This document shows, piece after piece, positions 20,596-31,852 of a DNA stretch of 37,500 nt. The notes below the pieces were generated by a model, which saw only the letters and a program-made list of their open reading frames with translations, did no database searches and had not been told where the DNA came from. The stretch is taken from assembly GCF_037975245.1 (NCBI RefSeq), contig NC_092572.1, forward strand, positions 34,565,866-34,603,365. Direction: 5' to 3'. Every line of letters starts with the position of its first letter. The stretch's first letter is position 1. The position numbers and the translations under genes were made by a program. The stretch comes from Apostichopus japonicus. Taxonomy: Eukaryota > Echinodermata > Holothuroidea > Aspidochirotida > Stichopodidae.

Positions 20596-20798
20596 CTATT
20601 ACATAACATAATTTTTTGGTCACTTCCGGTCAACTTTTTTCAAAAATTTTTGGCTTCTGGTCACTCTACTCGTGCAGACGCATGTTGTGAAAAAAAAAAA
20701 AAAAATTGGCACCCCCCCAAATATTTTTTTTTAACCCCCCCAGGGGGGTCCCGTGGGGGTGAGAATGACGAAAAAAAAAAGTTACGTTCGGACCCACC

Positions 20799-20841
20799 AC
20801 GTCCCAAGTGGGCATTTTGACGTCCCAAGAGGGCATTGGTC
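20799..20841 (-). repeat. Relic 21-bp satellite monomers, inverted, abutting tract 2
   Basis: On the minus strand this reads GACCAATGCCCTCTTGGGAC followed by a second monomer starting AATGCCCACTTGGGACGT. GGGCATTGGTC (20831-20841) is the exact reverse complement of GACCAATGCCC (21021-21031) on the other side of the telomeric tract. The TTGGG variant matches the first monomer of satellite copy 1 (near 5123), not the CGGG form of copy 2. Confidence 0.92.
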
Positions 20842-20850
20842 CTAATTAGG
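20841..20850. repeat. CCTAATTAGG palindrome at start of telomeric tract 2
   Basis: A perfect 10-bp palindrome joining one CCTAA on the left to TTAGG on the right, which begins the (TTAGGG)n run. It is the sequence a head-to-head telomere junction would leave if the left CCCTAA arm had shrunk to a single repeat. Confidence 0.85.
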
Positions 20851-21018
20851 GTTAGGGTTAGGGTTAGGGTTAGGGTTAGGGTTAGGGTTAGTGGGGTTAG
20901 GGTTAGGGTTAGGGTTAGGGTTAGGGTTAGGGTTAGGGTTAGGGTTAGGGTTAGGGTTAGGGTTAGGGTTAGGGTTAGGGTTAGGGTTAGGGTTAGGGTT
21001 AGGGTTAGGGTTAGGGTT
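20846..21018 (+). repeat. Interstitial telomeric repeat tract 2, (TTAGGG)n, ~29 repeats
   Basis: A 173-bp TTAGGG array in the same rightward orientation as tract 1, with one visible variant (TTAGTGGGG near 20887-20895). It ends with the same TTCAGACCAATGCCC transition into the 21-bp satellite, so this right junction is homologous to that of tract 1. The left flanks of the two tracts are unrelated. Confidence 0.98.
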
Positions 21019-21024
21019 CAGACC

Positions 21025-21296
21025 AATGCCCAGTCGGGACGTCAGAATGCCCAGTCGGGACGTCAGAATGCCCAGTCGGGACGTGAAAATGCCCAGTCGG
21101 GACGTGAAAATGCCCAGTCGGGACGTGAAAAAATTTCTAAGTACAAAATGCCCTATCGGGACGTGAAAATGCCCTATCGGGACGTGAGAATGCCCTATCG
21201 GGACGTGAGAATGCCCTGTCGGGACGTGAAAGTGCCCAATCGGGACGTGAAAGTGCCCAATCGGGACGTGAAGAAAATGGACAGTCGGGACGTGAC
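21025..21296 (+). repeat. 21-bp satellite, copy 2 (12 monomers)
   Basis: The same 272-bp length, monomer order and 16-bp interruption as copy 1. Differences are single bases; for example the first monomer is CAGTCGGG here and CACTTGGG in copy 1. The two copies are therefore one duplicated block and not independently amplified arrays. Confidence 0.95.
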
Positions 21297-21619
21297 AAAA
21301 TATTATAAAAAAAATACTTCCCCGAGGGTGGGGGTGTCGTAATTCATACTTTTAGATACCCCTGCACCCCTTCGACAAATTGGCGTCATTTTGGTAAAAA
21401 TTTGAGGGGGGTGAATTTTTGGGGTGGGGGACCCCACCCCCAGTGCAAAACTTGGGGGGGCATCTTCAAACTTTTTTTACCCTTCCGTTACATCCTATTG
21501 ATGACGTCATAAAAATTTCAGCTCATTTGCATATTCGGTTAATTAATTAAAATTCATTAACCGATCTGCCTAACACTAAATTACTCTATATACGGGAAAA
21601 TACCGACTTTTATACTTTG
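21297..21619. other. Cassette spacer, copy 2
   Basis: Nearly identical to 5388-5710, including the GGGGTGGGG/CCCCACCCC inverted repeat (21421-21440), TGACGTCA (21502-21509), ATTTGCAT and TAATTAATTA. Single-base differences include CCCCGAGGG for CCCCGGGGG and TATACTTTGG for TATAATTTGG. Confidence 0.75.
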
Positions 21620-22591
21620 GAGCGTTACCATGGTTACTGGGTCAGTCCGATTTCCCCCATCTTTTCAGGGTACCACCGCTAGGGTGTCACCTGTCCGAAA
21701 TAGGATGAAACTTGTAGGTGCGTCTCTTTCCCGGGGTGGTAGGGGGGTAATTTTGAAAAAAAAGTCTAAAACGGTCATAATAATTAGTATTACTACGTAC
21801 GGGAAAATCCCGACCCTTCTACTTTGGAGCGTTACCATGGTTACTGTGGTGGTCCGATTACGGCCATCCTTTCAGGGTACCACCGCTAGGGTGTCCCCTT
21901 TCCAAAATAGGATTAAACTTGTAGGTGCTTCTCATTCCTGGGTGATAGGGGGTCATTTTGAAACAAAATCTGAAAAGGCATAATAATTTGCTATATACGT
22001 TTTTGAAAATCCCGACCCTTCTACTTTGGAGCGTTACCATGGTTACTGTGGTGGTCCGACTACGGCCATCCTTTCAGGGTACCACCGCTAGGGTGTCCCC
22101 TTTCCAAAATAGGATTAAACTTGTAGGTGCTTCTCATTCCTGGGTGATAGGGGGTCATTTTGAAACAAAATCTGAAAAGGCATAATAATTTGCTATATAC
22201 GTTTTTGAAAATCCCGACCCTTCTACTTTGGAGCGTTACCATGGTTACTGTGGTGGTCCGACTACGGCCATCTTTTCGGGGTACCACCGCTAGGGTGTCC
22301 CCTTGCCGAAATAGGATGAAACTTGTAGGTGCGCGTCTCTTCTCCGGGGTGGTGGGGGGTCATTTTGGAAAAAAATCCGAAGAGGTCATAATAATTAGTG
22401 TTACTTAGTGTTACTATGTACGGGAAAATCCCGTCCCTTCTACTCTTGAGCGTTACCATGGTTACTGGGGTGGTCCGATTACGGCCCTCTTTTGAGGGTA
22501 CCACCGCTAGGGTGTCCCCTTTCCAAAATATGATGAAACTTGTAGGTGCGTCTCTTTTCCGGGGTGGTAGGGGGGCATTTTGAGAAAAAGT
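21620..22591 (+). repeat. Leading ~205-bp monomers of array 2 (five, last truncated)
   Basis: Monomers start at 21620, 21827, 22029, 22231 and 22448 (lengths 207, 202, 202, 217, then truncated). Array 1 has one 202-bp monomer here; array 2 has two almost identical ones, so a single-monomer duplication occurred after the cassette was copied, or a loss occurred in array 1. Confidence 0.93.
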
Positions 22592-24102
22592 ACCAACATT
22601 CAGCAAAAAGAGTCTCGGTATTGTGCGCCATGGAACGCCCGGAAGGCATTAAATTCCCCCACCACTCCCCACGTCTCCAAACCGCCAAAATAATCTCAGA
22701 TTCATCATCAGCACCCCAAGAAGCACCAGAACAGGTGTATTTCGTTCTTTTTTGGAGACACCCACTTGGGGTCGTGCCCCCCTCCCAATGGTTTTTGGCC
22801 CCCCATGCCCCCACACAACACCCACTTCCAAAATTAACTTCAGATTCGTGATCAGCGTGTCGAGAACAATCAGAAAAGATACACACTGCCCGTCTTTGCG
22901 ACAAAAATTATTTTCACCCAAAAAAACCATAAGGGGTACCCCTTACGGTTTTTACCGAAATTGCCCCAAAATGGATTTGGTCAAAATGACGTCACAGGGG
23001 GTAATCGATGCCCAGGAGTCCAAATCTGCAACTCCCAGGTCCATACCTGCTTCCGTTCGGGAGATATAGGGTCCCAGAGGACCCGATAGAAATACGTGTT
23101 CTTCATACGTGCAAAAGTTGGAAAACCCCCTCTTGTCAACCCCCCCTCCTGTCCTCTCTGAAGTACCCATCGAAATGAAATTTTGACGTGTAGTAGAAGA
23201 CACCCTCGTCTTTGTCATACGTCACTTTCGTCTAATTATCTGACCGGAAAAGCTCTTTGTATATATGATTTCTACTTGCGCCAAAAATAGGTGTTTTTGT
23301 CTTGAAAAGTTAAAAAAAGTACCTCTTTTCGGTACCCCTTCCTTTCCACCGAGGGTATGTGACGGGGCTGAATTTTGGCTATGTGGGAGACAAGAGTCGT
23401 AGCTACGTGTAGACAACTCATACGGTAGCATTAATTTTCGGGAAGGGGGTATAGTCTATACGTTTTTGAGGTTCTCCCCCAAAGTAGGTGTTTTTCACCG
23501 GTAGTAGTTATAAACGTTTTTTCGAAATCCCGACATTTATACTTTTGAGCGTTACCATGGTTATGGGAATCAGTCCGATTTCCCCCATATTTTCAGGTTG
23601 TCACCGCTAGTGTGTCCCCTTCCCACATTTGAATAAAACTTGTAGGTGGGTCTCTTCTCCGGGGTGGTAGGGGGGTCATTTTGGAAAAAAACCGAAAAGG
23701 CCATAATAATTAGTGTTACTATGTACGGGAAAATCCCGACTCTTCTAATCTGGAGCGTTACCATGGTTACTGGGGTGGTCCGATTACGGCCATCTTTTCG
23801 GGGTACCACCGCTAGGGTGTCCCCTTTCTAAAATAGGATGAAACCTGTAGGTGGGTCTCTTCTCCGGGGTGGTAGGGGGGTCAGTTTAAAAAAAATCCGA
23901 AAAAGTCATAATAATTAGTGTTACTATGTACGGGAAAATCACGACCCTTCTACTTTGGAGCGTTACCATGGTTACTGGAGTGGTCCGATTACGGCCATCT
24001 TTTAAGGGTACCACCGCTAGGGTGTCCCCTTTCCAAAATTAGAATAAAACTTTTAGGTTTGTCACTTCTCCGGGGTGGTAGGGGGTCATTTTGAGGAAAA
24101 GT
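22592..24102 (+). repeat. Higher-order unit D1 (3-monomer class)
   Basis: Core 22592-23511 plus m1', m3 and m4. The core is the most diverged of array 2: TACCAACATTCAGC at its start, GGTATTGTGCGCCATGGAAC (shared with C7 and C8) and TTTGTCATACGTCAC (close to C8). The first unit of array 2 thus resembles the last units of array 1. m3 carries CTTCTAATCTGG. Confidence 0.95.
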
Positions 24103-25612
24103 ACAAACAGTCAGCAAAAAACTCTCGGTAGCGTGCGCCATGGGACGCCCGGAAGGTATTAAATTCCCCCACCACTCCCCACGCCTACGAACCGCCAAAA
24201 TAATCTCAGATTCATCATCAGCACCCCAAGAAGCACCAGAACAGGTGTATTTCGTTCTTTTTTGGAGACACCCACTTGGGGTCGTGCCCCCCTCCCAATG
24301 GTTTTTGGCCCCCCATGCCCCCACACAACACCCACTTCCAAAATTAACTTCAGATTCGTGATCAGCGTGTCGAGAACAATCAGAAAAGATACACACTGCC
24401 CGTCTTTGCGACAAAAATTATTTTCACCCAAAAAAACCATAAGGGGTACCCCTTACGGTTTTTACCGAAATTGCCCCAAAATGGATTTGGTCAAAATGAC
24501 GTCACAGGGGGTAATCGATGCCCAGGAGTCCAAATCTGCAACTCCCAGGTCCATACCTGCTTCCGTTCGGGAGATATAGGGTCCCAGAGGACCCGATAGA
24601 AATACGTGTTCTTCATACGTGCAAAAGTTGGAAAACCCCCTCTTGTCAACCCCCCCTCCTGTCCTCTCTGAAGTACCCATCGAAATGAAATTTTGACGTG
24701 TAGTAGAAGACACCCTCGTCTTTGTCATACGTCACTTTCGTGTAATTATATGACCGGAAAAGCTCTTTGTATATATGATTTCTACTTGCGCCAAAAATAG
24801 GTGTTTTTGTCTTGAAAAGTTAAAAAAAGTACCTCTTTTCGGTACCCCTTCCTTTCCACCGAGGGTATGTGACGGGGCTGAATTTTGGCTATGTGGGAGA
24901 CAAGAGTCGTAGCTACGTGTAGACAACTCATACGGTAGCATTAATTTTCGGGAAGGGGGTATAGTCTATACGTTTTTGAGGTTCTCCCCCAAAGTAGGTG
25001 TTTTTCACCGGTAGTAGTTATAAACGTTTTTTCGAAATCCCGACATTTATACTTTTGAGCGTTACCATGGTTATGGGAATCAGTCCGATTTCCCCCATAT
25101 TTTCAGGTTGTCACCGCTAGTGTGTCCCCTTCCCACATTTGAATAAAACTTGTAGGTGGGTCTCTTCTCCGGGGTGGTAGGGGGGTCATTTTGGAAAAAA
25201 ACCGAAAAGGCCATAATAATTAGTGTTACTATGTACGGGAAAATCCCGACTCTTCTAATCTGGAGCGTTACCATGGTTACTGGGGTGGTCCGATTACGGC
25301 CATCTTTTCGGGGTACCACCGCTAGGGTGTCCCCTTTCTAAAATAGGATGAAACCTGTAGGTGGGTCTCTTCTCCGGGGTGGTAGGGGGGTCAGTTTAAA
25401 AAAAATCCGAAAAAGTCATAATAATTAGTGTTACTATGTACGGGAAAATCACGACCCTTCTACTTTGGAGCGTTACCATGGTTACTGGAGTGGTCCGATT
25501 ACGGCCATCTTTTAAGGGTACCACCGCTAGGGTGTCCCCTTTCCAAAATTAGAATAAAACTTTTAGGTTTGTCACTTCTCCGGGGTGGTAGGGGGTCATT
25601 TTGAGGAAAAGT
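24103..25612 (+). repeat. Higher-order unit D2 (3-monomer class)
   Basis: Core 24103-25021 plus m1', m3 and m4. The left half of the core has the common GGTAGCGTGCGCCATGGGAC. The right half keeps TTTGTCATACGTCAC, like D1, but returns to GTGTAATTATATGACC right after it, which marks a conversion or exchange point near 24740. Confidence 0.95.
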
Positions 25613-27121
25613 ACAAACAGTCAGCAAAAAACTCTCGGTAGCGTGCGCCATGGGACGCCCGGAAGGTATTAAATTCCCCCACCACTCCCCACGCCTACGA
25701 ACCGCCAAAATAATCTCAGATTCATCATCAGCACCCCAAGAAGCACCAGAACAGGTGTATTTCGTTCTTTTTTGGAGACACCCACTTGGGGTCGTGCCCC
25801 CCTCCCAATGGTTTTTGGCCCCCCATGCCCCCACACAACACCCACTTCCAAAATTAACTTCAGATTCGTGATCAGCGTGTCGAGAACAATCAGAAAAGAT
25901 ACACACTGCCCGTCTTTGCGACAAAAATTATTTTCACCCAAAAAAACCATAAGGGGTACCCCTTACGGTTTTTACCGAAATTGCCCCAAAATGGATTTGG
26001 TCAAAATGACGTCACAGGGGGTAATCGATGCCCAGGAGTCCAAATCTGCAACTCCCAGGTCCATACCTGCTTCCGTTCGGGAGATATAGGGTCCCAGAGG
26101 ACCCGATAGAAATACGTGTTCTTCATACGTGCAAAAGTTGGAAAACCCCCTCTTGTCAACCCCCCCTCCTGTCCTCTCTGAAGTACCCATCGAAATGAAA
26201 TTTTGACGTGTAGTAGAAGACACCCTCGTCATTGTCATACATCAATTTCGTGTAATTATATGACCGGAAAAGGCTCTTTGTATATATGATTTCTATCTGC
26301 GCCAAAAATAGGTGTTTTTGTCTTGAAAAGTTAAAAAAATACCTATTTTCGGTACCCCTTCCTTTCCACCGAGGGTATGTGACGGGGCTGAATTTTGGTT
26401 ATGTGGGAGAAGAGAGTCGTAGCTACGTGTAGACAACTCATACGGTAGCATTAATTTTCGGGAAGGGGGTATAGTCTATACGTTTTTGAGGTCCCCCCCA
26501 AAGTAGGTGTTTTTCACCGGTAGTAGTTATAAACGTTTTTTCGAAATCCCGACATTTATACTTTTGAGCGTTACCATGGTTATGGGAATCAGTCCGATTT
26601 CCCCCACATTTTCAGGTTGTCACCGCTAGTGTGTCCCCTTCCCACATTTGAATAAAACTTGTAGGTGGGTCTCTTCTCCGGGGTGGTAGGGGGGTCATTT
26701 TGGAAAAAAACCGAAAAGGCCATAATAATTAGTGTTACTATGTACGGGAAAATCCCGACTCTTCTACTCTGGAGCGTTACCATGGTTACTGGGGTGGTCC
26801 GATTACGGCCATCTTTTCGGGGTACCACCGCTAGGGTGTCCCCTTTCTAAAATAGGATGAAACCTGTAGGTGGGTCTCTTCTCCGGGGTGGTAGGGGGGT
26901 CAGTTTGAAAAAAATCCGAAAAAGTCATAATAATTAGTGTTACTATGTACGGGAAAATCACGACCCTTCTACTTTGGAGCGTTACCATGGTTACTGGAGT
27001 GGTCCGATTACGGCCATCTTTTAAGGGTACCACCGCTAGGGTGTCCCCTTTCCAAAATTAGAATAAAACTTTTAGGTTTGTCACTTCTCCGGGGTGGTAG
27101 GGGGTCATTTTGAGGAAAAGT
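25613..27121 (+). repeat. Higher-order unit D3 (3-monomer class)
   Basis: Core 25613-26530 plus m1', m3 and m4. Its m1' has CCCCCACATTTTCAGG where most copies have CCCCCATATTTTCAGG, a variant shared only with D4, so D3 and D4 are sister copies. The core has the ACCTATTTTCGG/GAAGAGAG haplotype. Confidence 0.95.
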
Positions 27122-28630
27122 ACAAACAGTCAGCAAAAAACTCTCGGTAGCGTGCGCCATGGGACGCCCGGAAGGTATTAAATTCCCCCACCACTCCCCA
27201 CGCCTACGAACCGCCAAAATAATCTCAGATTCATCATCAGCACCCCAAGAAGCACCAGAACAGGTGTATTTCGTTCTTTTTTGGAGACACCCACTTGGGG
27301 TCGTGCCCCCCTCCCAATGGTTTTTGGCCCCCCATGCCCCCACACAACACCCACTTCCAAAATTAACTTCAGATTCGTGATCAGCGTGTCGAGAACAATC
27401 AGAAAAGATACACACTGCCCGTCTTTGCGACAAAAATTATTTTCACCCAAAAAAACCATAAGGGGTACCCCTTACGGTTTTTACCGAAATTGCCCCAAAA
27501 TGGATTTGGTCAAAATGACGTCACAGGGGGTAATCGATGCCCAGGAGTCCAAATCTGCAACTCCCAGGTCCATACCTGCTTCCGTTCGGGAGATATAGGG
27601 TCCCAGAGGACCCGATAGAAATACGTGTTCTTCATACGTGCAAAAGTTGGAAAACCCCCTCTTGTCAACCCCCCCTCCTGTCCTCTCTGAAGTACCCATC
27701 GAAATGAAATTTTGACGTGTAGTAGAAGACACCCTCGTCATTGTCATACATCAATTTCGTGTAATTATATGACCGGAAAAGGCTCTTTGTATATATGATT
27801 TCTATCTGCGCCAAAAATAGGTGTTTTTGTCTTGAAAAGTTAAAAAAATACCTATTTTCGGTACCCCTTCCTTTCCACCGAGGGTATGTGACGGGGCTGA
27901 ATTTTGGTTATGTGGGAGAAGAGAGTCGTAGCTACGTGTAGACAACTCATACGGTAGCATTAATTTTCGGGAAGGGGGTATAGTCTATACGTTTTTGAGG
28001 TCCCCCCCAAAGTAGGTGTTTTTCACCGGTAGTAGTTATAAACGTTTTTTCGAAATCCCGACATTTATACTTTTGAGCGTTACCATGGTTATGGGAATCA
28101 GTCCGATTTCCCCCACATTTTCAGGTTGTCACCGCTAGTGTGTCCCCTTCCCACATTTGAATAAAACTTGTAGGTGGGTCTCTTCTCCGGGGTGGTAGGG
28201 GGGTCATTTTGGAAAAAAACCGAAAAGGCCATAATAATTAGTGTTACTATGTACGGGAAAATCCCGACTCTTCTACTCTGGAGCGTTACCATGGTTACTG
28301 GGGTGGTCCGATTACGGCCATCTTTTCGGGGTACCACCGCTAGGGTGTCCCCTTTCTAAAATAGGATGAAACCTGTAGGTGGGTCTCTTCTCCGGGGTGG
28401 TAGGGGGGTCAGTTTGAAAAAAATCCGAAAAAGTCATAATAATTAGTGTTACTATGTACGGGAAAATCACGACCCTTCTACTTTGGAGCGTTACCATGGT
28501 TACTGGAGTGGTCCGATTACGGCCATCTTTTAAGGGTACCACCGCTAGGGTGTCCCCTTTCCAAAATTAGAATAAAACTTTTAGGTTTGTCACTTCTCCG
28601 GGGTGGTAGGGGGTCATTTTGAGGAAAAGT
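27122..28630 (+). repeat. Higher-order unit D4 (3-monomer class)
   Basis: Core 27122-28039 plus m1', m3 and m4. Essentially identical to D3, including the shared CCCCCACATTTTCAGG variant, at a spacing of 1,509 bp. Confidence 0.95.
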
Positions 28631-30140
28631 ACAAACAGTCAGCAAAAAACTCTCGGTAGCGTGCGCCATGGGACGCCCGGAAGGTATTAAATTCCCCCAC
28701 CACTCCCCACGCCTACGAACCGCCAAAATAATCTCAGATTCATCATCAGCACCCCAAGAAGCACCAGAACAGGTGTATTTCGTTCTTTTTTGGAGACACC
28801 CACTTGGGGTCGTGCCCCCCTCCCAATGGTTTTTGGCCCCCCATGCCCCCACACAACACCCACTTCCAAAATTAACTTCAGATTCGTGATCAGCGTGTCG
28901 AGAACAATCAGAAAAGATACACACTGCCCGTCTTTGCGACAAAAATTATTTTCACCCAAAAAAACCATAAGGGGTACCCCTTACGGTTTTTACCGAAATT
29001 GCCCCAAAATGGATTTGGTCAAAATGACGTCACAGGGGGTAATCGATGCCCAGGAGTTTAAATCTGCAACTCCCAGGTCCATACCTGCTTCCGTTCGGGA
29101 GATATAGGGTCCCAGAGGACCCGATAGAAATACGTGTTCTTCATACGTGCAAAAGTTGGAAAACCCCCTCTTGTCAACCCCCCCTCCTGTCCTCTCTGAA
29201 GTACCCATCGAAATGAAATTTTGACGTGTAGTAGAAGACACCCTCGTCATTGTCATACATCAATTTCGTGTAATTATATGACCGGAAAAGGCTCTTTGTA
29301 TATATGATTTCTATCTGCGCCAAAAATAGGTGTTTTTGTCTTGAAAAGCTAAAAAAGTACCTCTTTTCGGTACCCCTTCCTTTCCACCGAGGGTATGTGA
29401 CGGAGCTGAATTTTGGCTATGTGGGAGACAAGAGTCGTAGCTACGTGTAGACAACTCATACGGTAGCATTAATTTTCGGGAAGGGGGTATAGTCTATACG
29501 TTTTTGAGGTTCTCCCCCAAAGTAGGTGTTTTTCACCGGTAGTAGTTATAAACGTTTTTTCGAAATCCCGACATTTATACTTTTGAGCGTTACCATGGTT
29601 ATGGGAATCAGTCCGATTTCCCCCATATTTTCAGGTTGTCACCGCTAGTGTGTCCCCTTCCCACATTTGAATAAAACTTGTAGGTGGGTCTCTTCTCCGG
29701 GGTGGTAGGGGGGTCATTTTGGAAAAAAACCGAAAAGGCCATAATAATTAGTGTTACTATGTACGGGAAAATCCCGACTCTTCTAATCTGGAGCGTTACC
29801 ATGGTTACTGGGGTGGTCCGATTACGGCCATCTTTTCGGGGTACCACCGCTAGGGTGTCCCCTTTCTAAAATAGGATGAAACCTGTAGGTGGGTCTCTTC
29901 TCCGGGGTGGTAGGGGGGTCAGTTTAAAAAAAATCCGAAAAAGTCATAATAATTAGTGTTACTATGTACGGGAAAATCACGACCCTTCTACTTTGGAGCG
30001 TTACCATGGTTACTGGAGTGGTCCGATTACGGCCATCTTTTAAGGGTACCACCGCTAGGGTGTCCCCTTTCCAAAATTAGAATAAAACTTTTAGGTTTGT
30101 CACTTCTCCGGGGTGGTAGGGGGTCATTTTGAGGAAAAGT
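28631..30140 (+). repeat. Higher-order unit D5 (3-monomer class), first half of 3,222-bp dimer
   Basis: Core 28631-29549 plus m1', m3 and m4. The core has CAGGAGTTTAAATC (others CAGGAGTCCAAATC), found elsewhere only in D7, exactly 3,222 bp away. The right half of the core has the GGAGCTG/GACAAGAG/GGTTCTCCCCC haplotype. Confidence 0.95.
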
Positions 30141-31852
30141 ACAAACAGTCAGCAAAAAACTCTCGGTAGCGTGCGCCATGGGACGCCCGGAAGGTATTAA
30201 ATTCCCCCACCACTCCCCACGCCTACGAACCGCCAAAATAATCTCAGATTCATCATCAGCACCCCAAGAAGCACCAGAACAGGTGTATTTCGTTCTTTTT
30301 TGGAGACACCCACTTGGGGTCGTGCCCCCCTCCCAATGGTTTTTGGCCCCCCATGCCCCCACACAACACCCACTTCCAAAATTAACTTCAGATTCGTGAT
30401 CAGCGTGTCGAGAACAATCAGAAAAGATACACACTGCCCGTCTTTGCGACAAAAATTATTTTCACCCAAAAAAACCATAAGGGGTACCCCTTACGGTTTT
30501 TACCGAAATTGCCCCAAAATGGATTTGGTCAAAATGACGTCACAGGGGGTAATCGATGCCCAGGAGTCCAAATCTGCAACTCCCAGGTCCATACCTGCTT
30601 CCGTTCGGGAGATATAGGGTCCCAGAGGACCCGATAGAAATACGTGTTCTTCATACGTGCAAAAGTTGGAAAACCCCCTCTTGTCAACCCCCCCTCCTGT
30701 CCTCTCTGAAGTACCCATCGAAATGAAATTTTGACGTGTAGTAGAAGACACCCTCGTCATTGTCATACATCAATTTCGTGTAATTATATGACCGGAAAAG
30801 GCTCTTTGTATATATGATTTCTATCTGCGCCAAAAATAGGTGTTTTTGTCTTGAAAAGTTAAAAAAATACCTATTTTCGGTACCCCTTCCTTTCCACCGA
30901 GGGTATGTGACGGGGCTGAATTTTGGTTATGTGGGAGAAGAGAGTCGTAGGTACGTGTAGACAACTCATACGGTAGCATTAATTTTCGGGAAGGGGGTAT
31001 AGTCTATACGTTTTTGAGGTCCCCCCCAAAGTAGGTGTTTTTCACCGGTAGTAGTTATAAACGTTTTTTCGAAATCCCGACATTTATAGTTTTGAGCGTT
31101 ACCATGGTTATGGGAATCAGTCCGATTTCCCCCATATTTTCAGGTTATCACCGCTAGGGTTTCCCCTTTCCAAAATAAAATAAACTTGTAGGTGCGTCCC
31201 TCCTCCGGGGTGGTGGGGGGGTCATTTTGGAAAAAATCCGAAAAAGTCAAAATAATCAGTGTTACTATGTACGGGAAAATCACGACCCTTCTACTTTCGA
31301 GCGTTACCATGGTTACTGGGGTGGTCCGATTTTGACCATCTTTTCGGGGTACCACCGCTAGGGTGTCCCCTTCCCACATTTGAATAAAACTTGTGAGTGG
31401 GTCTCTTCTCCGGGTGATAGGGGGGTCAGTTTGGAAAAAATCCGAATAGGTCATAATAATTATTGTTACTATGTACGGGAAAATCCCGACTCTTCTAATC
31501 TGGAGCGTTACCATGGTTACTGGGGTGGTCCGATTACGGCCATCTTTTCGGGGTACCACCGCTAGGGTGTCCCCTTTCTAAAATAGGATGAAACCTGTAG
31601 GTGGGTCTCTTCTCCGGGGTGGTAGGGGGGTCAGTTTAAAAAAAATCCGAAAAAGTCATAATAATTAGTGTTACTATGTACGGGAAAATCACGACCCTTC
31701 TACTTTGGAGCGTTACCATGGTTACTGGAGTGGTCCGATTACGGCCATCTTTTAAGGGTACCACCGCTAGGGTGTCCCCTTTCCAAAATTAGAATAAAAC
31801 TTTTAGGTTTGTCACTTCTCCGGGGTGGTAGGGGGTCATTTTGAGGAAAAGT
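30141..31852 (+). repeat. Higher-order unit D6 (4-monomer class), second half of 3,222-bp dimer
   Basis: Core 30141-31058 plus m1, m2, m3 and m4. TTTATAGTTTTGAGC before m1 and AATTATTGTTAC in m2 are shared only with D8. A private CGTAGGTACG breaks the core's 10-bp palindrome. Confidence 0.95.

Larger units (their letters stand above)
18992..20845. other. Inter-cassette spacer, non-repetitive, no gene found
   Basis: A 1.85-kb stretch between the two cassettes, unlike the arrays. It holds three TGACGTCA octamers, a CTAACCC-rich hairpin (19904-19949), a zone of TGACC repeats (about 19979-20345), and 21-bp satellite relics in both orientations close to tract 2. Open frames of 60-118 codons have no recognisable domain and run through poly-A and C tracts. 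From about 19390 to 19620 it is AT-rich with nothing recognisable. Confidence 0.75.

Noticed and set aside
20464-20820. 118-codon plus-strand open frame in the inter-cassette spacer
   Set aside because: It runs through satellite relics, poly-A and C runs (Lys and Pro stretches) and has no recognisable domain or conserved counterpart next to cassette 1.
4415-21018. The two cassette starts as long terminal repeats of a giant retroelement
   Set aside because: No reverse transcriptase, integrase, primer-binding site or polypurine tract lies between them, and the intervening DNA is satellite. Block duplication explains the similarity better.
20836-21342. 168-codon plus-strand open frame with Val-Arg repeats and heptapeptide repeats
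   Set aside because: The Val-Arg part is the telomeric hexamer read as codons and the heptapeptide is the 21-bp satellite. Both periods are divisible by three, so the frame stays open automatically. The equivalent frame at 5125-5433 lacks the first part. I see no promoter, splice or codon evidence.
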